From Pseudomonas sp. M30-35 (GTDB lineage: Bacteria > Pseudomonadota > Gammaproteobacteria > Pseudomonadales > Pseudomonadaceae), in contig NZ_CP020892.1 of the NCBI RefSeq assembly GCF_002163625.1, positions 1-64,000 of the forward strand: 64,000 bases of DNA, in the 5' to 3' direction. Shown one piece after another: positions 11,679-20,400 of this stretch. The translations under genes and the position numbers were made by a program. Position 1 is the stretch's first letter; each line of letters opens with the position of its first letter. The notes below the pieces were generated by a model, which did not search any database, was not told the origin of the DNA, and saw nothing but the letters and a program-made list of their open reading frames with translations.

Positions 11679-14057
11679 TTACAGCGTTAGCTGAGCGGGC
11701 TGGTCTGGGCGAGGTTTGGGCGCAAAGACCAATAGAATTGCCGGGATAAAGAGCAGGTCGAAGAGCAAGGCAACGACGATGGTGATTGAAGCCATGAGCC
11801 CCATCCAGGCGTTAATCTGGAAGCCGGAAAATGCTAAGCAGGCAAAGCCCGCAGCCAGTGAAAAAGTCATGGTGATCATGCCGGTGCCAACCATATTGAA
11901 ACTAAGCTCAACTGCTTCGTAGGTCGACTGCCCTGCCCTGCGTAAGCGTGAATAAGTGGTGAGCATATGAATGGTATCGTCGACCACGACGCCGAAGGTC
12001 ACAGATGCCACAGTGGCGACAGCCATGCCGACCTCACCGTTTACCAATGCCCAAATCCCCAAGGTCACCAGTGCGGGGATGAGGTTTGCCACACTGCCGA
12101 TCAGGCTCAAACCCAACGAGCGGAAGGCAACGATAAAGACTAACCACACCGCAAAAACCCCGATAAGCATGCCCTTGAGCATTTCGTGGATATTGCGGTT
12201 ACCAATGTGGGCAAACAGCAATGAGGTTCCAGTTGCCCTCGCCGAGTCGGCAATGAGCGGTGTGTTCTGCTTTGCCCAGGTTTGCGCCTGAGCTTGCAGC
12301 TCAGCCATTCTGGCTGTTGAAACATCTGCCAGGCTTACCGTTAGACGAGCGCTACGTTTATCGGCGGTTAGTTGGTTTTTAAGATCGGTCCCAAAGGGTA
12401 ATGACATCTCATACAGGGCGAGAAGTTGGCTGGATAGCGCCGCTGAAGTCGGTAGCCTGTACTGTTTGCCTGCACCCCCATTCATGGCTCGGTTCAGGGT
12501 TTTAACGATATCTGGCAAACCATTAACATGAGTGACGCCGGGTTGCTGGCGTAACCATTGGGCAAATTGCTCGGTTTGATTGAGGTAAGCGGGATTACTG
12601 ATGCCGCCCTCTTCGCCTGAATCAAGTGAATACTCCATGGTGTAGAAACCACCGAGTTGTTGATTGAGTGAATCTGTTGCTTGGCGAAACTCAAAGCGTT
12701 GATCAAAGTAGCGTACGTAGCGATCATCAAGTGTATTAGTAAAGGCAAACCCACTCAGTACCAGCGATATTAAACTGACGCTCAGCAATATCTTTCGCGG
12801 GTGCTTTATCACGACGCCAGCAACAATCGAGCTCAAGCTCTGCGCGGGAATGACGTTCGCCGCCTTCCATGGCAGTACACAGAGTAATGCAGGCAGGAAG
12901 GTTAGGCTCAGTAGCCAGGCCATCAGTGAACCAAGCGCGACAATGATGCCCAAGTGGGCAAATGGCGGCACGGCACTAAACAACAACGATAGAAAACCAA
13001 TTGCCGTGGTGATACTGGTTAATGTCACTGCCCACCAGCACTCTACCAACACTTCTTTGACTGATTCGGTCCGGCTCAGGCCTGTGCGCCTTAAGCGCAT
13101 CATGCCCGAGCAGATATGAATACAGTCACAGCACGCTATGGTCAGAATAATATTGGGAGCAACTACGCTGGGTGACGACAAAGGCACGCCCAGTAACGCA
13201 GCAATACCCAGTGCACTTGTGGTGCCAAGGGCTATGACGGCGAAGGTTACGAAAGCGCAGGCAGCTGAACGTAACACTAGAAAAATAACTGCAAGCAGTA
13301 CCAGAACCATGCTTGGCAGTAATACCGTGCTGTCGGAAATACTCGCCTCAACAAAGGCATTATCGAGCGCAATTGAACCGGATAAACCAAGGTTCAATTC
13401 TGGGTTACTTTGCTTGAAGTTTTCAGCCAGTTTCTGCGCCGCGTGCATGGATTTCGCGGTTTGCTGAGAGGCTGTGTTTGGCGCAAAACGGAAGTTAACG
13501 GCGACTAAAGCTAACCGACCGTCTTGCGAAACCAGGCGACCAATCAGCAGCGGTTCATGCTTCGATGCTTGCTTCAATTTGTGCGCATCCGCAGCGGATA
13601 ATGGGTCTCCGGTGCGCAGTAGTTGATCGATATTAATATCATCACCAACGGCTTGAACACGTTGGAAATTGGTCAGTGAATCAACCCGCTTTACATTGGG
13701 TAGGTTCCACGCCTGATCGGTCAATCTACTGATCGCGTCTAACGTGGCAGGATTGAATAAGTCGCCTTGTTGCGCCGAGATGACGAACAGCAAAGTGTCG
13801 TCACGACCATAGACTTGCTCGAATTTATCCAGCGCGATCAGGTCGGGGTTGTTACCCGCGAAGAAGACCCGGTTGTCGCCTCGAAAGGTCAGTTGCGACA
13901 TAGCAGCACTAAGCGCGAGGGCAACTAACAATGATGCGGTCAACACCTTCCAAGGGTTGGCAGTCACCCAACCAGCGTAAGTATTTAACCACCTCATCAT
14001 GGTTGCGTGAGGGCTGTTGCGATGTGGATTTTTGTCCACAGAGTTTCCGGTTTTCAT
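11679..14057 (-). CDS. MMPL/RND family lipid or polyketide exporter
   Basis: A 792-residue inner-membrane transporter of the MMPL branch of the RND superfamily. An N-terminal membrane helix (WKVLTASLLVALALSAAMS) is followed by a periplasmic domain starting GDNRVFFAGNNPDL. A bundle of helices at about 240-420 comes next, then a second periplasmic domain and a second bundle at the C-terminus, the duplicated 12-helix RND plan. Motifs such as VTFGVVVDDTIHMLTTYSR (second half) and TIACCDCIHICSGMMRLRR (first half) occupy the proton-relay helix positions. It is last in the PKS operon, 46 bases after the barrel gene. By family analogy it exports a hydrophobic product; the substrate is inferred from context only. 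Confidence 0.85.
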   Translation of the reverse strand: MKTGNSVDKNPHRNSPHATMMRWLNTYAGWVTANPWKVLTASLLVALALSAAMSQLTFRGDNRVFFAGNNPDLIALDKFEQVYGRDDTLLFVISAQQGDLFNPATLDAISRLTDQAWNLPNVKRVDSLTNFQRVQAVGDDINIDQLLRTGDPLSAADAHKLKQASKHEPLLIGRLVSQDGRLALVAVNFRFAPNTASQQTAKSMHAAQKLAENFKQSNPELNLGLSGSIALDNAFVEASISDSTVLLPSMVLVLLAVIFLVLRSAACAFVTFAVIALGTTSALGIAALLGVPLSSPSVVAPNIILTIACCDCIHICSGMMRLRRTGLSRTESVKEVLVECWWAVTLTSITTAIGFLSLLFSAVPPFAHLGIIVALGSLMAWLLSLTFLPALLCVLPWKAANVIPAQSLSSIVAGVVIKHPRKILLSVSLISLVLSGFAFTNTLDDRYVRYFDQRFEFRQATDSLNQQLGGFYTMEYSLDSGEEGGISNPAYLNQTEQFAQWLRQQPGVTHVNGLPDIVKTLNRAMNGGAGKQYRLPTSAALSSQLLALYEMSLPFGTDLKNQLTADKRSARLTVSLADVSTARMAELQAQAQTWAKQNTPLIADSARATGTSLLFAHIGNRNIHEMLKGMLIGVFAVWLVFIVAFRSLGLSLIGSVANLIPALVTLGIWALVNGEVGMAVATVASVTFGVVVDDTIHMLTTYSRLRRAGQSTYEAVELSFNMVGTGMITMTFSLAAGFACLAFSGFQINAWMGLMASITIVVALLFDLLFIPAILLVFAPKPRPDQPAQLTL

Positions 14058-14103
14058 TGCACATTGCCGTCCGTGGAATATGAAACGTTATTTGTCAGCA
14101 GTT

Positions 14104-15300
14104 TTAGTAGTACCAGGCGTAGCCGATCTTAAAATAGCTGTCGTTACGAAAGCCTTGCAGCGCCGGGTCCTTCTTGGCGTTTGCAGCTTTTATCAACGAA
14201 ATGGAAAGTACGCCGTCGTTGAACATCCGGCGTGAAGCGCGTAGATCAATAAGGTTGGATTGCCACTCAAGGTCGTGCGTATTACGCAGTTCGAGCATGT
14301 ACCCATTGAGGTCGTTAAGGCTGTAACGTGCCCCGGTAAATATGTCGCGTTGGAACGGTGTGATTGGCGCTTGGTCGGAGCGGTCGTCGTGGTAGAACTC
14401 GGCATACAGGGTCAGATCACCCATGCCCCCGAGCCACGTAGCAAAGTTGGTTTCGGCGCCGACTCCACCACCGAAAAATGAATCTTCAGCACCGTCCTGA
14501 TAGATCACCTCAGACTTGAAAATGCTGTCGCCGTAGACGTATTGCGCCTCAAGCCCGGTTTGCTCGATGGTCTGGTAGTCGGCGGTAAACGCATAAACTC
14601 CGTTGCGATCGGCAAGGGCTTGGAGTACCGGTTCGCGGTTGTGCCCCTTGAACTGAGACACGGCGATATCAATGCTGTCGCCGAGGCGAAATTGATAACG
14701 TGCAGCAAAGTCAGGCGCCCAGCGGCCTCGTTCATAATGCTCATCGGTTATGGGAGCTGGAAGTATTCGTAAACGGTCCCTGCCCTCGCCAAATCGACGT
14801 TCACGTGCGTAGGTGGTGCCGTACAGGGATAGCACTGAATCATCGAGCTTAAACGCTGCCACGGCACCAGGCTGGCCGAGCTTTACCTTGCCTTGAAAGT
14901 CTTCAGCCATGTCCCTTTGGTTGATGATATCCACAGGGCTCCACGCTTCAAGCATGCCCCAAGTTTGTTTGAGTACACCAAATTTGTAGTCCGCTAAGTC
15001 AGTGCTTATCCACACTGATGCTTGGCGAATATCACCGGTAACCTTGTGCTGACGGTCAGGCGAAATTCGAGAGAATAATGAAAGGTCGTAACGATCTCCC
15101 GATTCAGACTCAGCGGCCAAACTGAGGTCTGCGTAGCCTGAACCGAGCACATCGCGGCTGCTTTGATTTTGGTACAGCGGCTCGTCAGAGTAGAGGGTCG
15201 TATCAACCCCAACAGAGCCGCGCACGCTTGCGCCGTGCGCGGGCAGCAGGGTTGAGATCGCCAACACGCCAAGCCAGGTGGTGGGTATGCGCTTGTTCAT
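14104..15300 (-). CDS. Outer-membrane beta-barrel protein of the PKS operon
   Basis: A 398-residue secreted protein. A signal peptide ending near PAHGASVRG is followed by alternating amphipathic strands rich in Y, D and G (for example SGDRYDLSLFSRIS, YKFGVLKQTWGMLEAWSPVD), ending KIGYAWYY with the terminal aromatic residue typical of barrels. It resembles DUF1302-like porins, but I cannot assign a family with certainty. Its ATG overlaps the stop of the LolA-like gene (TGATG), so the two are translationally coupled. With the LolA-like protein and the MMPL pump it probably forms a route to or across the outer membrane. Its 3' neighbour is the MMPL gene. Confidence 0.7.
   Translation of the reverse strand: MNKRIPTTWLGVLAISTLLPAHGASVRGSVGVDTTLYSDEPLYQNQSSRDVLGSGYADLSLAAESESGDRYDLSLFSRISPDRQHKVTGDIRQASVWISTDLADYKFGVLKQTWGMLEAWSPVDIINQRDMAEDFQGKVKLGQPGAVAAFKLDDSVLSLYGTTYARERRFGEGRDRLRILPAPITDEHYERGRWAPDFAARYQFRLGDSIDIAVSQFKGHNREPVLQALADRNGVYAFTADYQTIEQTGLEAQYVYGDSIFKSEVIYQDGAEDSFFGGGVGAETNFATWLGGMGDLTLYAEFYHDDRSDQAPITPFQRDIFTGARYSLNDLNGYMLELRNTHDLEWQSNLIDLRASRRMFNDGVLSISLIKAANAKKDPALQGFRNDSYFKIGYAWYY
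15006..15014 (+). promoter_or_regulatory. Perfect DnaA box in barrel gene
   Basis: TTATCCACA, an exact DnaA-box 9-mer inside the coding region of the outer-membrane protein gene. See the separate finding on box clustering. Confidence 0.45.
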
Positions 15301-16118
15301 CAGCGTGACCAGAACGCCATTCGACGTTCTGACATGTCAGACTCTTTAAGACCCGTTTTGAATGTGTAATCGACCCATTTGATTTCAGACACGGAGTTGT
15401 CGCGCAGATTGGTCATGACGATCCGGCCCGGGCGCCAGTATTTGCCCTGGTATTGCTGGTAGTCGTAAAAATCGAGGCGTTTTAGTTCGCGCCCGGCTTT
15501 ATCGAAATAAACAACGTTCTGCGGTTTCCAAATACGTGGGTCAATGGTTTCTACTAGTTTCGAGTAGCCAGAGTATTGGTACTTGGGAATATTGGCGATG
15601 GTATGGCAAGTGGTTTTTGGCTCGCCACAAGGCTCATCCTGCAAAAATTTATAGGTGTAGCTGTTCAGCTCCCATGTGGCGATGTCCTCGTAGGAGAATT
15701 CAGAACCGCCAAAAGAGCCGGTCTTGTCGCGTGAGGCGAGGCGCTTCACTCGATTCAGTGCCGGTAAAAAAATCCACTGATCATCCGGCGCATCGGGGTT
15801 GTTGTAGGTCAGCGAGACAAAGCCTGCGAGGTCGCGTGGGGTTTGAAATACCACCAAGCGTTTGTCGCCTGCGTCAGCCGATTCGAGGGTGTACATTTGA
15901 AAACTACGCTCGGCAGCAGCGCCACCCGCGCGCTTAGTGGTCATGTACCCAGCGGCTTTGTAGTCGACAAAACCTGAATCATTGTCATGAATCTTATTGG
16001 CAATCTCGGTACCCCGTTCAAAGGCATCAGGGCTTGCTTCAGTTTGGCCAAGCGCCTGGCTGCTGGCTGCGAGGGATAGGCTTAGGGCGAGCAGGGTTTG
16101 CAACAGTCGATTGTTCAT
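15300..16118 (-). CDS. LolA-like outer membrane lipoprotein-sorting family protein
   Basis: A 272-residue periplasmic protein with a signal peptide (LLQTLLALSLSLAASSQALG). The core matches the LolA-like family (PF17131) that accompanies MMPL pumps: GYMTTKRAGG, FQMYTLESADAGDKRLVVF, DDQWIFLPALNRVKRLASRDKTGSFGGS split over two motifs, and FSYEDIATWELNSYTYKFL. Two cysteines in the segment CGEPKTTC could form a disulfide. It lies 26 bases after the alpha-oxoamine synthase gene and overlaps the next gene by one base. A role carrying a lipid through the periplasm is inferred from the LolA fold and its neighbours. Confidence 0.82.
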   Translation of the reverse strand: MNNRLLQTLLALSLSLAASSQALGQTEASPDAFERGTEIANKIHDNDSGFVDYKAAGYMTTKRAGGAAAERSFQMYTLESADAGDKRLVVFQTPRDLAGFVSLTYNNPDAPDDQWIFLPALNRVKRLASRDKTGSFGGSEFSYEDIATWELNSYTYKFLQDEPCGEPKTTCHTIANIPKYQYSGYSKLVETIDPRIWKPQNVVYFDKAGRELKRLDFYDYQQYQGKYWRPGRIVMTNLRDNSVSEIKWVDYTFKTGLKESDMSERRMAFWSR

Positions 16119-16134
16119 TTGCGGCTTCCTTGTC

Positions 16135-16143
16135 TGTGGATAA
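16135..16143 (-). promoter_or_regulatory. Perfect DnaA box between LolA-like and AOS genes
   Basis: TGTGGATAA on the plus strand is the reverse complement of TTATCCACA. It occupies the 26-base junction upstream of the LolA-like gene. Confidence 0.45.
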
Positions 16144-16144
16144 C

Positions 16145-17461
16145 TTAGCGATTGTTAGGCGCTGTACAGGCGTCTTCGACCAACAGGTCGAGGGTGTGGG
16201 CGAACATCGTTTCGTCGTGGTCGTGGCTGATAAAACAGCGCAGACGTGCGGCTTCGCGGGGCACCACCGGGTGCATCACCGCATGGGCGATGATTCCGTT
16301 GTTGAGCAGTTTTGACATCAGCTCCAAGGCTCGCTCGTCCTTGATCATCAGCGGCACAATAGGCACACCGGCCAGCGAGGAGCGGCAATCAAGCCCGCGT
16401 TCCTCGGCCATTTCCTTGAAGCGTTGTGCGTTGTACTGCAGGCGCTTTACGCGCTCGGGCTCAGCTCTGGCCAGGCTTACAGCAGCCAGAGCCGCCGCGG
16501 TATTAGCTGGGCTAATACCCGTGCTGTAGAGCAACAGCCCTGGACAAAAGTAATGCAGCAATTCGATAAGCTGCTTTTTACCGGCGACAAAACCACCGCA
16601 ACTGGCAAAGCTTTTTGACAGCGTGCCGATGATCAGGTCGACCTCTGCGGTGTCCATTGCAAAGTGCTCGCAAACGCCGCGCCCGGTTTTACCGACAGTG
16701 CCGATCGAGTGCGCTTCATCAATCATCAACCAGGCGCCATGCTTTTTCTTGAGCGCAACAACACCGGGTAAATCAACCAGATCACCGTCCATGCTGTAGG
16801 CGCCTTCAACCAAAATCAGCGCGCGACGATAGTGCTTACGGTTTTCGCTCAACAGACGATCAAGTGCGGCCATGTCATTGTGAGCAAAGGCTATACGCCG
16901 GGCACCGGACATGACCGAGCCCATGATTGCGCTGTTGTGCATGTACTCGTCATGGATGATCAGGTCCTGTTTATCGAGCAGGTAACCAATCACCGAAACG
17001 TTGGCACTGTAGCCGCCAACGCCGACACTGACGGCTTCGAAACCGGTGAACTCTGCTAGCTCATGTTCGAGTTGGGTGTGCAGTTCAATTTCGCCGCCGA
17101 CCATCCTGGCCGCGCCGGCATGACAGCCGTATTGATCAATCGCGTCATGCGCAGCGGCCTTCACTCGTGGATCATGGGAAAGGCCGAGGTAGTTGTAGTT
17201 GGAGAAAGTGACGTAGTCGCTGCCTGCAATTTGCAGGTTGCTGGACACCTCTCCACTGCGTGCCAGGAAGTAAGGGTTGCTGATTGCGTTGTTGTCGCTG
17301 TAGAGCGATTTAATACCCTCCACTAATGCATATTCTGGGTACTTGCTTGCATCGGGTGCGTGCACGTCTTGGTCGACGACAGGCTCGGAAGCGTTGATAC
17401 GGATACCTGAGCGAACCTTCGCCAGTAGAGACTCAATGTTTGTATTTACATTGTTGTTCAT
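16145..17461 (-). CDS. Alpha-oxoamine synthase (PLP-dependent, BioF/KBL/SPT-like)
   Basis: A 438-residue fold-type I PLP enzyme of the alpha-oxoamine synthase family, which condenses an acyl thioester with an amino acid and releases CO2. Seen are FSNYNYLGLSHDPRV (about 86-99), the glycine-rich VGVGGYSANVSVIGY, DEAHSIGTVGKTGRG (D248 and H251) and the PLP lysine K283 in GTLSKSFASCGG. It is about 40 residues longer at the N-terminus than BioF. It is separated by 26 bases from the PKS gene, which has no thioesterase, so chain release from the PKS is the obvious job. It is not the biotin enzyme by context (no other bio genes). The amino-acid substrate cannot be read from sequence. Confidence 0.88.
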   Translation of the reverse strand: MNNNVNTNIESLLAKVRSGIRINASEPVVDQDVHAPDASKYPEYALVEGIKSLYSDNNAISNPYFLARSGEVSSNLQIAGSDYVTFSNYNYLGLSHDPRVKAAAHDAIDQYGCHAGAARMVGGEIELHTQLEHELAEFTGFEAVSVGVGGYSANVSVIGYLLDKQDLIIHDEYMHNSAIMGSVMSGARRIAFAHNDMAALDRLLSENRKHYRRALILVEGAYSMDGDLVDLPGVVALKKKHGAWLMIDEAHSIGTVGKTGRGVCEHFAMDTAEVDLIIGTLSKSFASCGGFVAGKKQLIELLHYFCPGLLLYSTGISPANTAAALAAVSLARAEPERVKRLQYNAQRFKEMAEERGLDCRSSLAGVPIVPLMIKDERALELMSKLLNNGIIAHAVMHPVVPREAARLRCFISHDHDETMFAHTLDLLVEDACTAPNNR

Positions 17462-17487
17462 AATTTAATCCATTAAATATCAGGTGT

Positions 17488-20400
17488 TTATGCATTTTTA
17501 TGGGTGGAGACGATGTGGGTTAGTGCGCGCTCAGCAAGTTTTGCAATGGTCGCGGCACCGAGCAGTTCAATGACTGAATAGCTGACACCGAGCTTTTGTT
17601 CGAGCTGTAGCTTGATGTCGCCTGAACTCAATGAATCAACACCGAAGAAGTCAAAAGTCAGATCGGGTTTAAGGCGTGCGACGTTGGTTTTGAGGGTCGC
17701 TGCCACGACTTCGCTAATAAGCGCTTGTAAAATCTCACTCGCCTGCTGCTGCTCCATCTCAGCCAATGCGTGATGCAGTTGCTCAACCAGTGAGTTATCG
17801 CCAGCACTGGCGGCGCCGCTTGCAGCAATCAACTCGAGATAACAAGGAGAGTTATTCGCCATCGCTTCATAGGCTGCCCACTTGTCAAAGCTCAGCAGTT
17901 CGCTGATAGCAACCTGTGGCAACTCTTTAGCCAGCGCCCGTGCAATGCCCTGTAGGGCAAGCGGGGGACTGATCATGCTGATGCCGATACGTATCAGGTG
18001 TTGGCTGGTGCGCTCGTCGATATTGAGCATGCCGGTACCGGCAATGCCACCGAGATGAACGCTCAACGCTTTCAGGCCTTGGCTATGGCGTAGCTTGGCC
18101 AACCCATCGAGAAAGCCATTGGCCGCGCAATAATTGGCTTGCCGACTGTTGCCGATAAGGTTGGCGATTGATGAAAACAGGACGAATTGCTCAAGTTCGA
18201 TTCCTGCCTCAGTCGTCGCTTGGTGCAGTGCCCAAGCGCCGCCAGCTTTTGGCTGCATGACGCTGTGGATAACTTGCGGCTGCATCTGCTCGATCGATTC
18301 ATCGGCCAGCACGCCTGCTGCGTGGTAAATACCGCGCAGTGGCTGTTGCTGACTGTTGATTGCACTGATCAGTGCTTTAACTTTGCCTGGGTCGGCGATA
18401 TCCAGCGCATGGGCGCTGACTTGTGCGCCAAGAGCCTGCAAGCTTTCCAGCAGTTGTTTGGCGCCTGGGGAGTCACCACCGCTACGTCCAGCCAATGCAA
18501 TATGCCCTGCCCCATTGTGTGCGAGCCAGTGCGCTACCTTGCTGCCAAAACCGCCAAAACCGCCAGTGACCAGATAAGTGCCGTTGGATTTCAACGCTGG
18601 CTGATCAGAAACCGCCGCATCGAATGTTTGTGCGTCTGTGGCCACAGCCAAGACCGACCAGTCTGCGGGCAGGTTGTGGATATCTTTTGTCTGCAACAGA
18701 TCGCTAAAAACCAGGTCGCTATCAATGTCTTTGCTGTGTTCCTCGGCAATGGCTTGGCGCAATGCCGCACGATAGCCAGTATCGGCATGTAGCGCGCCAA
18801 GGTCATTGGACATGCGTAGCAGGCGGCCGCAGTGCGCCGGTAACGCAAATGGTGAGACATCGTGGTCAAGGTCAATCAGGAGGCCACCGCTGGCTAGGCA
18901 GAAGAACCCGATCTCATGACTCCAACTGGCCAAGGGAACCGCAAGTAAGTCATACCCTTGGCCGTCACGCGGTTGCGGCAAGTTGGCGAAATCTCTCGTC
19001 ACCCGTGACACCTCAACGCCGGCGTTGATTAAACGCTGACTGAGTGCATCGCCGAGCGCGCCTTCAACCACCAGAGCGGTTTGTCCTGGACATAGTTCTG
19101 CTCGTTCGATTAACGCTATGGCGCGCGCATCGATGGGTGCCAGCAGAGGATTAACGGTTATGCTCGCATCAACACCTTCAAGCACGTCGTGCTGCTCATT
19201 CACCCGCAACAGATTGGCAAGTTTGTGAGCGACTAAACCGACAACTCGGTCACCTAGGCGAAAACGCGTGGCATGAGTGCCAACTTGAGTAATGGTACCG
19301 ACCACTCCGACGGGGCAAGAGGTTGCCAGTTGCACGCCAAAATATTCGACGCGTAACTGATACTCGTGCGCGCCCAACGGATGCGTGGGTAATAGTGTGG
19401 CGTGATAACTGTTTGGCGTGAGAGATAGCTCGATCGGGTCGTCGGCGCTGGCACAGGTACTAACAATTTTTGCTGTGCGCAATTGGCCACTGAGAATCAA
19501 TGACGCAGCGAAACGTTTGTTGTCGCGCAGTGCGAGCTCATCAATTTGCTGCACTGCTACCGCTTCGGCAACCACGCGGTTAGCCGTGTCAGTGGCGGCA
19601 TCTGTGCTGATATCGATTGAGGCAACATCGAGGTTGTTCAGCTCGTTACGTGCCGCGCGCAGGAAGCCCGCAACTGAGGTTTGATCCGGCTGCACGGCGT
19701 CACTTGGCAGCACGCAATGCGCATCACGTGTAATAACCCGTACTGGCAACCGGCGTTGTTGGCGCGCCAGTGTTTTCAGAGTGGCGAGCAGGTGACAGAT
19801 ATTTTCCGTGCTTAAACCAACATCGGTTTCCGGGCTATATCCGGCAACGATAATGGCGCGTGTCACCTCGCCTAGATACTCGAAATCGTGCAGTTGCTGC
19901 CAGCTGCATTGGTGCACTTGCTTGACGTTTTGTTTGGCAACTTTTGCCAATGTTTGCGGCAGCGGATCATCAGATCCGCCGATGATCAACAGCGTGCAAT
20001 TCACTTCGCTTTCAGCACTTAATTCAGCTTGTTCAAGCCAGGTGCGCTGATAATCGCCCTGTGGATAACCGTCACCGCTTTCACCGCCGCTGAGTGAGCG
20101 GCACAGCAAGCCTTCTATCCGCGCTAACAAATTTCCTTCGGTATCGCACAGCTCAAAATCACAGATCACTTGCGTGACATTCTTTTCAACAATCTGGGCC
20201 CGACAAATAATGCTTTCAGGAAGTGCTGCATAGACTTCCAGCGCACGCAAAGACACCGGTAAATATGCACCGTCACTCGTACTCATCAGACTCAGCGCTA
20301 TCTGCAAGCAACCATCAAGGAGTGATGGATGGAGGACGTAGGCACTGGCTTTCTCGCCAGCAGATTCTGGGCGTTGCAGAGTGGCAACGGCGATGCCTGC

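Noticed and set aside
16145..17461. Annotation of the PLP enzyme as biotin-pathway BioF
   Set aside because: No other biotin genes are near and the gene is locked in an operon with a PKS lacking a release domain; family similarity alone does not make it BioF.
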